The notes: generated from the letters alone by a model not told the origin. Positions 9,321 through 18,592 are shown, counted from the first letter of the stretch. The stretch is 64,000 nt of DNA from Streptomyces sp. AC555_RSS877 (GCF_019049245.1 NZ_JAGMUK010000183.1:124001-188000); one strand, 5' to 3'. Made by a program: numbers and translations.

Positions 9321-9843
9321 ATGGACCACACCGCTCACGAAACCGGCAACGCTCACCACCACGCCGCCCACGAGAGCCACCACGGCCACGCCGGCCACGA
9401 CACGCCGGGCGGAGCGTCCTGGGGAACGTCGCCAAGGCGACACTCCACTGCCTGACCGGCTGCGCCGTCGGCGAGATCCTCGGCATGGTCATCGGCACCG
9501 CCCTGATGTGGGGCAACGTGCCCACCATGGTTCTGGCGATCACGCTCCGCTCCTCTTCGGCCACTCCTTCACCCTGTTCGCCGTTCGACGGGCCGGCCTG
9601 GACCTGAAGACGGCGATCAAGGTCGCGCTCGCCGCCGACACCGTCTCCATCGCCGTGACGGAGCTGGTCGACAACGGCATCATCGCCCTCACCCCCGGCG
9701 CGATGGACGCCCACCTGTCCGATGGACTGTTCCGGTCCGCCCTGCTGGGTGGCTTCGTGATCGCCTTCCTGATCACCACGCCGGTCAACCAGTGGATGAT
9801 CGGCCGCGGCAAGGGCCACGCGGTCGCCCACGCCTACCACTGA
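9321..9843 (+). pseudogene. DUF4396 membrane protein gene with two frameshifts
   Basis: The recognisable DUF4396 protein is split over three frames. From ATG 9321 a His-rich cytoplasmic or exterior tail (HETGNAHHHAAHESHHGHAG) is read up to SW near 9422. After a missing base in the GGGG run at 9421-9424 the frame continues as NVAKATLHCLTGCAVGEILG. A second missing base near 9548 shifts to the frame coding LLFGHSFTLF to GRGKGHAVAHAYH, ending at 9843. All three parts are otherwise intact and hydrophobic in the expected places. Either the gene is newly dead or these are base-calling errors in G/C-rich DNA. A CsoR-like site precedes it and a strong hairpin follows it. Confidence 0.8.
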
Positions 9844-9853
9844 CGCCTCCCAG

Positions 9854-9897
9854 ACGCGCTCGGGACGCCCCGCACCCCGGGGGCGTCCCGAGCGCGT
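9854..9897. terminator. Strong hairpin terminator after the DUF4396 gene
   Basis: Perfect 18-bp arms (9854-9871 and 9880-9897, beginning ACGCGCTCGGGACG) around an 8-nt loop, 10 bp past the stop codon. Confidence 0.88.
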
Positions 9898-9941
9898 TCA
9901 TGCCACGGCATCCGGAACAGAATGTGACCCACACCACAACA

Positions 9942-10009
9942 GAAACGCCACCGTTTCGATAGGTGCCGGGGCTAGCCTTTCTCGCATGTGAACGAAACCG
10001 TTTCGTTCA
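9942..10009. promoter_or_regulatory. Two CGTTTC inverted repeats before the LuxR-type regulator
   Basis: The first is GAAACG-CCAC-CGTTTC at 9942-9957. The second is a 21-bp site with 10-bp arms, TGAACGAAAC-c-GTTTCGTTCA, at 9989-10009, ending 15 bp before the regulator's ATG. The shared GAAAC/GTTTC core with central CG resembles LacI-type operators, but autoregulation by the LuxR protein is equally possible. The spacing of about 50 bp, nearly five helical turns, would suit a looped or bidentate repressor. Confidence 0.65.
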
Positions 10010-10024
10010 GACGGTGGGAGAGAC

Positions 10025-10729
10025 ATGCCCGGCATGACTTCCGTACTCGTGGTCACCCATCAGGCGCTGCAGCGCCACGGCTTCCGGATGCTCCTCGCGG
10101 CTCAGCCCGACCTCACGGTCGTGGGCGAGGCGTCCGGCGGATTCGAGGCGGTCCGCATGAGCGCCGAACTGCGTCCCGACGTCGTCCTGATGGACGCCCG
10201 CCTTCCGGAGGGCGGCGGCATCGAGGCCATCCGTCGCATCACCCGGCCCCCCACCCTCCCCCACTCGTCCGATGCCGTCAGAGCCGTCCGCAACCCTCCG
10301 CAGGTCCTGACGCTGACCAGCGCGGGCCGCGAAGAGCAGGCCCGAGCCGCCCTGCGCGCCGGAGCCCGCGGGTTCCTCCTCGAGGACGCCACCCCGGACG
10401 AACTGACCGCGGCCGTCCGCATCGTCGCCACCGGGGAGGCCGTCATCACCCCCGGTCTGACGCGCGCCCTCATCGACGCGGTACGTCAACAGCGCCCCTT
10501 GCGCCCCACCAGGCAGGAGGCCGGCCTCAACCGCCTCACCGGACGCGAACGCGACGTGTTGATCGCCGTCGCCTCCGGCTGGTCCAACGCGGAGATCGCC
10601 GCACGGTTGTCGATCGCCCCGACCACGGTGAAGTCCCACGTCAGCAACATCCTCGGCAAGATCGGCGCCCGCGCCCGGGTCCAAGCCGTGGTGTTCGCCT
10701 ACGAGTCCGGCCTCGTGAGGCGGGCCTGA
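10025..10729 (+). CDS. Orphan LuxR/NarL-type regulator with atypical receiver
   Basis: A 234-residue DNA-binding regulator. The C-terminal NarL/LuxR HTH is complete (LTGRERDVLIAVASGWSNAE, then TTVKSHVSNILGKIG). The N-terminal receiver keeps the phospho-acceptor region VVLMDARLP. The acidic pair that normally follows the first strand is replaced by Thr-His (VLVVTHQALQRHGFRM), and a loop of about 20 extra residues (around PPTLPHSSDAVRAVRNPP) precedes the LTLTS strand. Normal Mg-dependent phosphorylation is therefore unlikely. No histidine kinase is adjacent. ATG 10025 follows a GGGAGAG site. It may control itself through the palindrome upstream, or the large glycosidase gene 201 bp downstream. 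Confidence 0.9.
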   Translation: MPGMTSVLVVTHQALQRHGFRMLLAAQPDLTVVGEASGGFEAVRMSAELRPDVVLMDARLPEGGGIEAIRRITRPPTLPHSSDAVRAVRNPPQVLTLTSAGREEQARAALRAGARGFLLEDATPDELTAAVRIVATGEAVITPGLTRALIDAVRQQRPLRPTRQEAGLNRLTGRERDVLIAVASGWSNAEIAARLSIAPTTVKSHVSNILGKIGARARVQAVVFAYESGLVRRA

Positions 10730-10930
10730 CACCGTGCCCGTTGCGGCCCGAAGCATCCCAACGATCTCCGGCCATTCAGTCGTTCGGCCTGTCGGACATC
10801 GTTCGAAACCTCTTGACGCTGCGCCACACCCCGATTGACACTCTCGCAACACGACGTCACACAGCCGAAACAGCGGGGCGCCCCTGGCCGAGGCCCCTTC
10901 GTCAACCGTGTCTCAGCAGGGGAACTCCAC

Positions 10931-13900
10931 ATGACGCACATCGCACGACTGCGCGCCCGCGCGAGACGTTGGGCGGGCCCTCTCGCCGGGCTCACCGCCG
11001 CGTCAATGCTGCTGGGCCTCGCCGGTCCCGCCGGCCCCGCTCAGGCGGCACCGACAGCGGAAGCCGCGGAGGTCACCGACGGCCTCGCCCTCTGGTATCC
11101 GCTCGACGCCGCCTCGGGCGCCACCGCGACCGACGCCTCCGGCAACGGCCGGAACGGCACGGTCAACGGCACGGCCGGCTGGTCGCCCTCCGGTCAGGGG
11201 CTCGCCTTCAACGGGTCCGACACCTACATCAAGGTGCCGGACAACGTCATGCAGGGCATGAACGCGATCACCGTCTCGATGGACGTACTGATCGACTCCA
11301 CCCAGAGCACCCCGTACTTCCTCTACGGCTTCGGCAACTCCAGCGGCGGCAACGGCAACGGCTACCTGTTCACCACCGGCAACTCCTTCCGCACCTCCAT
11401 CGCCACCGGCAACTGGTCGACGGAGCAGACCACCAGGCCCGCCGACTCCCACAACCTGACCCGCGCCGCGTGGAAGCACATCACCTACACGCAGACCGGC
11501 ACCACCGGCGTCCTCTACGAGGACGGCGCCGAGGTGGCCCGCAACACCTCGGTCACCATCACCCCCGGCGCCATCGGCTCCGGCAGCACCACCGCCAACT
11601 ACGTCGGCAAGTCCGTGTACTCCGGCGACAAGCTGTTCAAGGGCAGGATTCGCGACTTCCGGGTGTACGACCGGGCACTCGCCGGCACCGAGGTCGAGCA
11701 ACTCTCCCTCCCCGTGGCCACCCAGGGCGTCGCCGACGACAAGGCGGCCCTCACGCTCGGCGACACCAGCGCGGTCACCGCCGACCTCGACCTGCCGAAG
11801 ACCGGCCCGGCCGGCGGCTCCGCGGTCGGCTGGGCGAGCGACAACCCTGCCGTGGTGTCGGAAACCGGCAAGGTGACCCGCCCCGCCGCCGGTGAACCGG
11901 ACGGCCACGCCACTCTCACGGCGACCCTCAAGAAGGGCGCCGTCACCGACACCAAGTCCTTCGACGTCACGGTCCTCGCCGCCTTCGACGACGAGTCCGC
12001 GACCCGGCAGGCCGCCGAGGCGCTGACCGTCCACAACCTCGACGACGTACGGGGCAACCTCACCCTCCCCGCGGACGGCGACTACGGCACCCGCGTCACC
12101 TGGACCTCCGCGCGGCCGGACGTCGTCGCCGCCGACGGCACGGTCCACCGCCCCGCGCACGGCGACGGCTCCACCACCGTCGACCTGACCGCGACCGTCA
12201 CCAAGGGCGCGGCCACGGCGACCCGCGCCTTCACCGCCAAGGTCCCCGAACTCCCGGCGCAGCAGGCCCTCAAGGGCTACATGTTCAGCTACTTCACCGG
12301 CGAGGGCACCTCCGACGGCGAACAGCTCTACGCCGCCCTCAGCAAGGGCAACGACCCGCTCAAGTGGCGGGAGTTGAACGACGGCAAGCCCGTCCTGACC
12401 TCCACGCTCGGCGAGAAGGGCCTGCGCGACCCGTTCATCATCCGCTCCCCGGAGGGCGACAAGTTCTACCAGATCGCCACCGACCTCAGGATCTACGGCA
12501 ACGGCGACTGGGACGCCTCCCAGCGCACCGGCAGCAAGTCGATCATGGTCTGGGAGTCCACCGACCTCGTGCACTGGACCGACCAGCGCCTGGTGAAGGT
12601 CTCCCCCGACAGCGCGGGCAACACCTGGGCGCCGGAGGCGTACTACGACGCGAAGCTCGGCGCGTACGTGGTCTTCTGGGCGTCGAAGCTGTACGACAAC
12701 GAGGCGCACTCCGGCGACACGTACAACCGCATGATGTACGCGACCACCCGCGACTTCCACACCTTCAGCGAGCCCAAGGTGTGGATCGACCGCGGCTACT
12801 CGGTCATCGACTCCACGGTGATCCAGCACGACGGAACGTACTTCCGCCTGTCGAAGGACGAGCGGAACAACACCTCCTCCACGCCCAACAGCAAGTTCAT
12901 CTTCGAGGAGAAGAGCGACTCGCTCCTCGACACGTCCTGGACCGCGGTCGCCGAGGGCATCGGCAAGGGCGCGATGAGCGCCGCCGAGGGGCCCCTGGTC
13001 TTCAAGTCAAACACCGAGGAGAAGTGGTACGCGTTCCTCGACGAGTTCGGCGGTCGCGGCTACATCCCGTTCGAGACGACGGACCTCGGCTCCGGCACCT
13101 GGACCCCGTCCACCGGCTACGACCTGCCCGCCAAGCCCCGCCACGGCACCGTGCTGCCGGTCACCCAGGCCGAGTACGACCGCCTGCTGCGCGCCTACCA
13201 GCCCGATCAGCTCGTCGAGAGCGTCGAGGACATCGCCGTGAAGACGCGGACCGGTGAGGCGCCGGTCCTGCCGGCCACGGTGATCGCGACGTACGCCGAC
13301 GGCGTCGAGCGTCCCGTCTCCGTCGACTGGGCGGACGTACCGGAATCCGCGTACGCCCAGGCCGGCACCTTCACGGTGGCGGGCGCCCTGCCCGAGGGGA
13401 CCACCCTGAAAGCCGAGGTCACGGTCTCCGCCGAAGGCCCCGACGTACCCGCCGACCTGCTGCTGGACTACGACTTCGACGAGACCGGCGGCAACATCGC
13501 CCGCGACTCCAGCGGTCACGGCTACCACGGCACGTACGTGCGGACGCCCGACTTCGGGACCGGCGTGGACGGCGGCTCGTTCAAGATGTCCGGCGGTACC
13601 AGCAGCTCGACCACCTCGCCGTACGTCACCATCCCCAACGGCGTCCTGAAGAACGCCGACAGCGTCACCGTCTCCACCCACGTCAAGTGGAAGGGCGGGG
13701 ACAACTTCCAGTGGCTCTTCGGTCTGGGTCCCGACAACAACAAATACCTCTTCGCCTCCCCCTCCAACGGCGGCGGCAAGCTCTTCTCCGCGATCACCAA
13801 GGCCACCTGGTCGGGCGAGAAGCAGATGACGGCGGGCAGCCGGCTCACCCCCGGTGAGTGGCAGCACGTCACCGTCACCGTGGACAGCGCGACCGAGACC

Positions 13901-16147
13901 GCGGTCCTCTACGTGGACGGCGTCCAGGCGGCCCGGGCCACCGGGGTCACCATCAAGCCGTCCGAGCTCTACGACTCCGCCAAGGGCTACTCCGGCTACA
14001 TCGGCAAGTCCCTGTACTCCCCCGACCCCTACTTCGGCGGCGAGGTCGACGACTTCCGCATCTACAACCGGGCACTGTCGCCCACCGAGGTCCTGGAGCT
14101 CAGCGGCAACACCACGGGCATCGCCGCGGCGACCCACCCCGCGCTGAAGACCGACGCGATCATCGACGACGCGGGCAGCAGGATCACCCTGCCGCTGGCC
14201 GAGGGCAGCGATCTCACCGCCCTGGCACCTCGGTTCACCCTCGCCCACGGCGCGTCCATCAGCCCCGCCTCCGGCACGCTGCACGACTTCACCGAGCCGG
14301 TGACGTACGAGGTGACCGGCTCCGACGGCTCCAAGCGCACCTGGACGGTCACGGCGCTGGTGATGAAGAGCCCGGTCCTGCCGGGGCTCAACGCCGACCC
14401 GAACATCGTCAGGTTCGGCGACACCTTCTACCTCTACCCGACCACCGACGGCTTCCCGGGCTGGAGCGGCACGCAGTTCAAGGCCTACTCCTCCACCGAC
14501 CTGGTCCACTGGAAGGACCACGGCGTCATCCTCGACCTGGGACCGGACGTCAGCTGGGCCGACAGCAGGGCCTGGGCGCCGACGATGGCCGAGAAGAACG
14601 GGAAGTACTACTTCTACTTCAGCGCCGACGCCAACATCGGCGTCGCGGTCTCCGACTCGCCCACCGGCCCGTTCAAGGATCCTCTCGGCCGACCGCTGCT
14701 CAAGGCGGGCCAGCTGACCGGCCAGATGATCGACCCGGCGGTCTTCACGGACGACGACGGCACGTCGTACCTCTACTTCGGCAACGGCCGCGCCTACGTG
14801 GTCCCGCTGAACGACGACATGACGTCCTTCGACGCCACGAAGGTCAAGGACATCACCCCGAGCGGCTACAACGAGGGCACCTTCGTCATCAAGCGCAAGG
14901 GCACCTACTACTTCACGTGGTCGGAGAACGACACCCGCGACGAGAACTACCGCGTCGCCTACGCCACCGGCCCCTCGCCCACCGGCCCGTGGACCAAGCA
15001 GGGCGTCATCCTGGAGAAGGACCTCTCGCTCGGCATCAAGGGGCCCGGCCACCACTCCGTGGTGGACGTCCCCGGCACCGACGACTGGTACATCGCCTAC
15101 CACCGCTTCGCCATCCCCGGCGGTGACGGCACCCACCGCGAAACCACCATCGACAAGCTGGAGTTCGACGCGGACGGCCTGATCAAGAAGGTCGTCCCGA
15201 CCCTGACGAGCATCGACCCGGTCACCGTCGTCCACGCGGGTGCCGACGCCGAAGGCACCGAGGGTGACGCGATCCGGATCGAGGGCACCGTCTCGGGAGC
15301 GGGCGGCCCGAAGTGGACCGTCGAACAGGGTGCGCCCTGCACGTTCGCGGACGCCGGAGCCGCCCGGACCACGATCACCTGCACGGACGACGGCAGCTAC
15401 AAGGTCACCCTCACCGGCGGTCGCAGCAGCGACACCGCGACCGTCACCGTCACCAACGCCGCCCCGGCGATCACCTCCGCCGAGGGCCCGAAGTCACCCG
15501 TCGCGGCGGGCCGCCGTACGGACGTCACCACCGCGTTCGGCGACCTGGGCACGAGTGACACCCACACCTGCACCGTCGACTGGAAGGACGGCACCGAGCC
15601 GACGGAGGGCACCGTCACCGCCTCCGGCTGCACGGCATCGCACACCTACACCTCGGCGGGCATCCGCCGGCCTGTGGTCACGGTGACCGACGACGACGGC
15701 GGCACGGACCGTAGGACCCTGCCCGACCTGGTCGTCTACGACAGGAGCGCCGGCCCCGCGGCCGGGGTCGGTGTCATCACCTCGCCCGCGGGTGCCTACC
15801 CCGCCGGGGCCGCACTGACCGGCAAGGCCGCCTTCTCCTTCGCCGCCGACTACAAGAAGGGCGCCACCGTCCCGTCCGGGACGGCGACCTTCGACTTCGG
15901 CGCGGCCCGGCTGAAGTTCCGCTCCACCGGCTCCGACTGGCTGGTGGTCACCGGAACCCGAGCCGTTTACCAGGGATCCGGCACGGTGGGCGGCACGGCT
16001 GGCTACGGTTTCCGTGTCACCGCCACGGACGGCCCGGACACCTTCCGTATCGAGATCTGGAAGAAGTCCACCGGCGTGGTGGTGTACGACAACACCACGG
16101 CGGCGAAGGCCGTCGGCTTCGTCACCGTCGGAGGCCTCCGGCCGTAG
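10931..16147 (+). CDS. Giant secreted glycoside hydrolase with two GH43 and two LamG domains
   Basis: A 1738-residue extracellular enzyme, probably an arabinan- or arabinoxylan-active arabinofuranosidase/arabinanase. Signal peptide 1-39 (cleavage after AQA). LamG-like jelly-roll ~50-260, two bacterial Ig-like domains ~270-440, first GH43 propeller ~445-755 (catalytic RDPFII, VIDSTVI, AAEGPLVF), Ig-like ~760-834, second LamG ~840-1060, Ig-like linker ~1062-1144, second GH43 ~1147-1427 (NADPNIV, MIDPAVFTDDD, YNEGTFVIK), PKD/Ig-like ~1430-1604, and a C-terminal post-COAP-like domain. Both GH43 copies keep the three acidic residues, so both look active. ATG 10931 follows AGGGGAAC. Domain limits are estimates; substrate is not proved. 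Confidence 0.92.
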   Translation: MTHIARLRARARRWAGPLAGLTAASMLLGLAGPAGPAQAAPTAEAAEVTDGLALWYPLDAASGATATDASGNGRNGTVNGTAGWSPSGQGLAFNGSDTYIKVPDNVMQGMNAITVSMDVLIDSTQSTPYFLYGFGNSSGGNGNGYLFTTGNSFRTSIATGNWSTEQTTRPADSHNLTRAAWKHITYTQTGTTGVLYEDGAEVARNTSVTITPGAIGSGSTTANYVGKSVYSGDKLFKGRIRDFRVYDRALAGTEVEQLSLPVATQGVADDKAALTLGDTSAVTADLDLPKTGPAGGSAVGWASDNPAVVSETGKVTRPAAGEPDGHATLTATLKKGAVTDTKSFDVTVLAAFDDESATRQAAEALTVHNLDDVRGNLTLPADGDYGTRVTWTSARPDVVAADGTVHRPAHGDGSTTVDLTATVTKGAATATRAFTAKVPELPAQQALKGYMFSYFTGEGTSDGEQLYAALSKGNDPLKWRELNDGKPVLTSTLGEKGLRDPFIIRSPEGDKFYQIATDLRIYGNGDWDASQRTGSKSIMVWESTDLVHWTDQRLVKVSPDSAGNTWAPEAYYDAKLGAYVVFWASKLYDNEAHSGDTYNRMMYATTRDFHTFSEPKVWIDRGYSVIDSTVIQHDGTYFRLSKDERNNTSSTPNSKFIFEEKSDSLLDTSWTAVAEGIGKGAMSAAEGPLVFKSNTEEKWYAFLDEFGGRGYIPFETTDLGSGTWTPSTGYDLPAKPRHGTVLPVTQAEYDRLLRAYQPDQLVESVEDIAVKTRTGEAPVLPATVIATYADGVERPVSVDWADVPESAYAQAGTFTVAGALPEGTTLKAEVTVSAEGPDVPADLLLDYDFDETGGNIARDSSGHGYHGTYVRTPDFGTGVDGGSFKMSGGTSSSTTSPYVTIPNGVLKNADSVTVSTHVKWKGGDNFQWLFGLGPDNNKYLFASPSNGGGKLFSAITKATWSGEKQMTAGSRLTPGEWQHVTVTVDSATETAVLYVDGVQAARATGVTIKPSELYDSAKGYSGYIGKSLYSPDPYFGGEVDDFRIYNRALSPTEVLELSGNTTGIAAATHPALKTDAIIDDAGSRITLPLAEGSDLTALAPRFTLAHGASISPASGTLHDFTEPVTYEVTGSDGSKRTWTVTALVMKSPVLPGLNADPNIVRFGDTFYLYPTTDGFPGWSGTQFKAYSSTDLVHWKDHGVILDLGPDVSWADSRAWAPTMAEKNGKYYFYFSADANIGVAVSDSPTGPFKDPLGRPLLKAGQLTGQMIDPAVFTDDDGTSYLYFGNGRAYVVPLNDDMTSFDATKVKDITPSGYNEGTFVIKRKGTYYFTWSENDTRDENYRVAYATGPSPTGPWTKQGVILEKDLSLGIKGPGHHSVVDVPGTDDWYIAYHRFAIPGGDGTHRETTIDKLEFDADGLIKKVVPTLTSIDPVTVVHAGADAEGTEGDAIRIEGTVSGAGGPKWTVEQGAPCTFADAGAARTTITCTDDGSYKVTLTGGRSSDTATVTVTNAAPAITSAEGPKSPVAAGRRTDVTTAFGDLGTSDTHTCTVDWKDGTEPTEGTVTASGCTASHTYTSAGIRRPVVTVTDDDGGTDRRTLPDLVVYDRSAGPAAGVGVITSPAGAYPAGAALTGKAAFSFAADYKKGATVPSGTATFDFGAARLKFRSTGSDWLVVTGTRAVYQGSGTVGGTAGYGFRVTATDGPDTFRIEIWKKSTGVVVYDNTTAAKAVGFVTVGGLRP

Positions 16148-16170
16148 GCCCACCAGGAGAGGACGCCCTC

Positions 16171-16989
16171 ATGACCGGACCACAGCAGCAGACCGGGACG
16201 ACCGTCACGGACGTGTTCAGCGCGGGCTCCGAGGAGTTCCACCGCTGGTCGCCGCTGCTGTGGGATCCGGTCGGGGAGGCGACGGTCGCCATGGCGGCGC
16301 CCGGCCCCGGGGAACGGGTGCTGGACGCCTGCTGCGGGGCCGGGGCGTCGGCGCTGCCCGCCGCGCGTGCCGTCGGCCCGGCCGGCTCGGTCGACGGGGT
16401 CGACCTGTCGGGGGCACTGCTGGACATCGCCACCGACCGGGCCCGGCGGGAAGGGCTGGGGAACGTCCGCTTCCACCGTCACGACGTCACGGCCTGGCCC
16501 GCTCCCGACGGCGGCTACGACCTGGTGCAGTGCGCGCTCGGGGTGTTCTTCCTCCCCGACATGGACCGGGACACCGCGGCCCTGGCCCGCCTGCTGCGTC
16601 CCGGCGGGCGGCTGGCCGTGACGGTGTGGGAGAGGGGCGCCCTCGCCGGCTGGTGGCGGGCGCTCAGGGGCGCTGTGGAGACCCAGCGGGCCTGGCCGGA
16701 CTCCCGGCAGACGGCCCAGCGCGCCCGCATCGACACCACCGACACGCTCACCGCCTGGCTGCATGGCCTCGGCCTCACCGCCGCGCACGTCGAGCCCCGG
16801 CGGCCGGCCGTTCCCCTGACACCCGGCACGGCATGGGACCTGGTCGTGGGCAGCGGCACCCGGGCCCTGCTGCAGGGTCTGGACCCGGCCGCCGTCGAGA
16901 GCCTGCGTGCGGAGTTCACGGCCCGTCTCACCGCGGCCTCGGTGACCGATCTGGACGTACGCATCCTCACCGCCACGGCCACCGCGTGA
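16171..16989 (+). CDS. Class I SAM-dependent methyltransferase
   Basis: A 272-residue cytoplasmic methyltransferase. The SAM-binding motif I is VLDACCGAGASALPAA near residue 50, followed by the acidic end of the second strand (VDGVDLSG) and motif IV/post-motif (LVQCALGVFFLPDMDRDTA, LRPGGRLAVTVWE). It resembles UbiE/COQ5-like small-molecule methyltransferases; the substrate is unknown. ATG 16171 is 23 bp past the glycosidase stop with an AGGAGAGG site, so read-through from that gene is possible. It overlaps the next gene by a GTGA, giving translational coupling to the methyltransferase-NUDIX fusion. Confidence 0.9.
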   Translation: MTGPQQQTGTTVTDVFSAGSEEFHRWSPLLWDPVGEATVAMAAPGPGERVLDACCGAGASALPAARAVGPAGSVDGVDLSGALLDIATDRARREGLGNVRFHRHDVTAWPAPDGGYDLVQCALGVFFLPDMDRDTAALARLLRPGGRLAVTVWERGALAGWWRALRGAVETQRAWPDSRQTAQRARIDTTDTLTAWLHGLGLTAAHVEPRRPAVPLTPGTAWDLVVGSGTRALLQGLDPAAVESLRAEFTARLTAASVTDLDVRILTATATA

Positions 16990-18206
16990 CGGGCCCGCAC
17001 CCCTTCGCCCCCGACGGGGCCGAGTCGGTCAACGCCGACGCGTGGCACGCGTACGGAACCCATCACCTGCGCCGCGGCACCGTGTTGCCGGAGGTGGAGC
17101 GGATCGACTGGGGCTTTTGGGGCACCGGGCCGGGGGAGGAGATCCTCGGCGAGCTGTCAGGCCGGCGTGTCCTCGACCTCGGCTGCGGCCCGGCCCGGCA
17201 CGCCGCGCACCTCGTCCGTGCCCATGGCGCCCGCGTGGACGCGGTCGACTCCTCACCGAGTCAGTGCGAACGGGCGCGCGCCCGCTACGGCTCGCTGTCC
17301 GGCCTGCGGCTCGTCCAGGCGGACGCCGTCGAACACCTGCGTGCGGCCGAGCCATACGACGTCGTCTACTCCGTCAACGCCGTGCCGTACATCGATCCGC
17401 GTCGGCTGCTGCCCGCCCTGGCCGGCGCGCTCAGGCCCGGCGGGACGCTGTGTTTCACCGTGCTCCACACCAACTCGCACGGCGACGGTCCCTCGTCCGT
17501 CGTCGCGTCCCGGCCCGAGATCCTGCCGCTCGCCGGCGGCGGCGAGACGACCGTGCGGATGTGGGTCCTCACCCCGGAGCTCTGGTCCGACCTGCTCGCC
17601 GAGCACGGCCTGCGGGTCGAGCACATCGACGCCCTCGACTCGCCGGACGAGGGCAACCAGGCCTCCTACCGGGTCTTCCGGGCCATCCGCCCCGTCCGCG
17701 TCTCGTCGCGCCCCCGCACCTCCCGGCCGCCGGTCCCGCACGCGGCGATCGGTGTCGGCGCCATCCTGTACGGGCCTCGCGGGTTGCTGCTGGGCCGGCA
17801 CCGCAGGGGCACCTGGGAACTGCCCGGCGGCACGGTGGAACCCGGCGAGTCGCTTCCTGAGACGGTCGTGCGGGAGCTTCGTGAGGAGACCGGGATCGAC
17901 GCCCGCCCGGCCGACGTACGGCTCCTCGGCACGCTCCTGGACGACGTCGACGGTGTCGTACGGCTCACTGTGGCCGCCCGTGTGACGGCGTGGCGCGGCG
18001 AGGCGGGCGACCAGCCCGGCGAACGCGTCGGCGACTGGCGCTGGTTCCCGCTGGACCGGCTGCCGGAGAACCTGTTCGTGTGCAGCGCCCAGGGCCTCAC
18101 CGCCTGGCGCCCGGACCTGCCGATCGACCACACGCCGGCGCACTTCACGCCGTACGGCGACCGACCCGCAACCCCCTCGCAACCTTCGCCGTGCTGCACT
18201 CGGTGA
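16986..18206 (+). CDS. Methyltransferase-NUDIX fusion protein
   Basis: A 406-residue two-domain protein. Residues ~1-235 form a class I SAM methyltransferase (RVLDLGCGPARHAAHLVRAH, YDVVYSVNAVPYIDPRRLL). Residues ~245-390 form a NUDIX hydrolase with a full Nudix box (GTVEPGESLPETVVRELREE). The start GTG 16986 overlaps the previous stop in a GTGA. The combination suggests methylation plus hydrolysis of a nucleotide-linked substrate, but none can be named. Streptomyces fusions of this type are annotated only generically. A further GTGA overlaps the start region of the DUF779 gene, so three genes may be translated in series. Confidence 0.92.
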   Translation: MTGPHPFAPDGAESVNADAWHAYGTHHLRRGTVLPEVERIDWGFWGTGPGEEILGELSGRRVLDLGCGPARHAAHLVRAHGARVDAVDSSPSQCERARARYGSLSGLRLVQADAVEHLRAAEPYDVVYSVNAVPYIDPRRLLPALAGALRPGGTLCFTVLHTNSHGDGPSSVVASRPEILPLAGGGETTVRMWVLTPELWSDLLAEHGLRVEHIDALDSPDEGNQASYRVFRAIRPVRVSSRPRTSRPPVPHAAIGVGAILYGPRGLLLGRHRRGTWELPGGTVEPGESLPETVVRELREETGIDARPADVRLLGTLLDDVDGVVRLTVAARVTAWRGEAGDQPGERVGDWRWFPLDRLPENLFVCSAQGLTAWRPDLPIDHTPAHFTPYGDRPATPSQPSPCCTR

Positions 18207-18208
18207 CC

Positions 18209-18592
18209 ATGCCCGAAGAATCCGCACCACTCGTCCACGACGAGGCCCCCCGCGTCCAGCTGACCCCCGCCGCGGCCGACCTGCTGCGCCGGCTGCGCGA
18301 GACGCACGGTCCGCTGATGTTCCATCAGTCCGGCGGCTGCTGCGACGGCAGCGCCCCCATGTGCTATCCGGCCGGCGAGTTCCGCACCGGCGGCTCGGAC
18401 GTGCTGCTCGCGGAGCTGGACGTGGCCGGGGTGGACGAGCCGGTGACGTTCTGGATGTCGCGGAGCCAGTACGAGGTGTGGAGCCACACCCGGCTGATCG
18501 TGGACGTCGTCGAGGGCCGCGGCAGCGGGTTCTCTCTGGAGGCCCCCGAGGGGGTGCGTTTCCTCACCCGTTCGCGGGTGATCGGCGCCTAG
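18209..18592 (+). CDS. DUF779 domain protein
   Basis: A 127-residue soluble protein of the DUF779 family, recognised by MFHQSGGCCDGSAPMCYP in the N-terminal half and QYEVWSHTRLIVDVVEGRGSGFSLE towards the end. The Cys-Cys pair and a third Cys may bind metal. DUF779 genes usually accompany aldehyde or alcohol dehydrogenases, which are not adjacent here. ATG 18209 is used; GTG 18203, which overlaps the upstream TGA in a GTGA, is an equally plausible start and would couple it to the fusion gene. Confidence 0.9.
   Translation: MPEESAPLVHDEAPRVQLTPAAADLLRRLRETHGPLMFHQSGGCCDGSAPMCYPAGEFRTGGSDVLLAELDVAGVDEPVTFWMSRSQYEVWSHTRLIVDVVEGRGSGFSLEAPEGVRFLTRSRVIGA

Noticed and set aside
13007..15235. 742-codon frame on the minus strand opposite the GH43 gene
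   Set aside because: Shadow of the GH43 gene; Gly/Val/Asp-rich with no family features.
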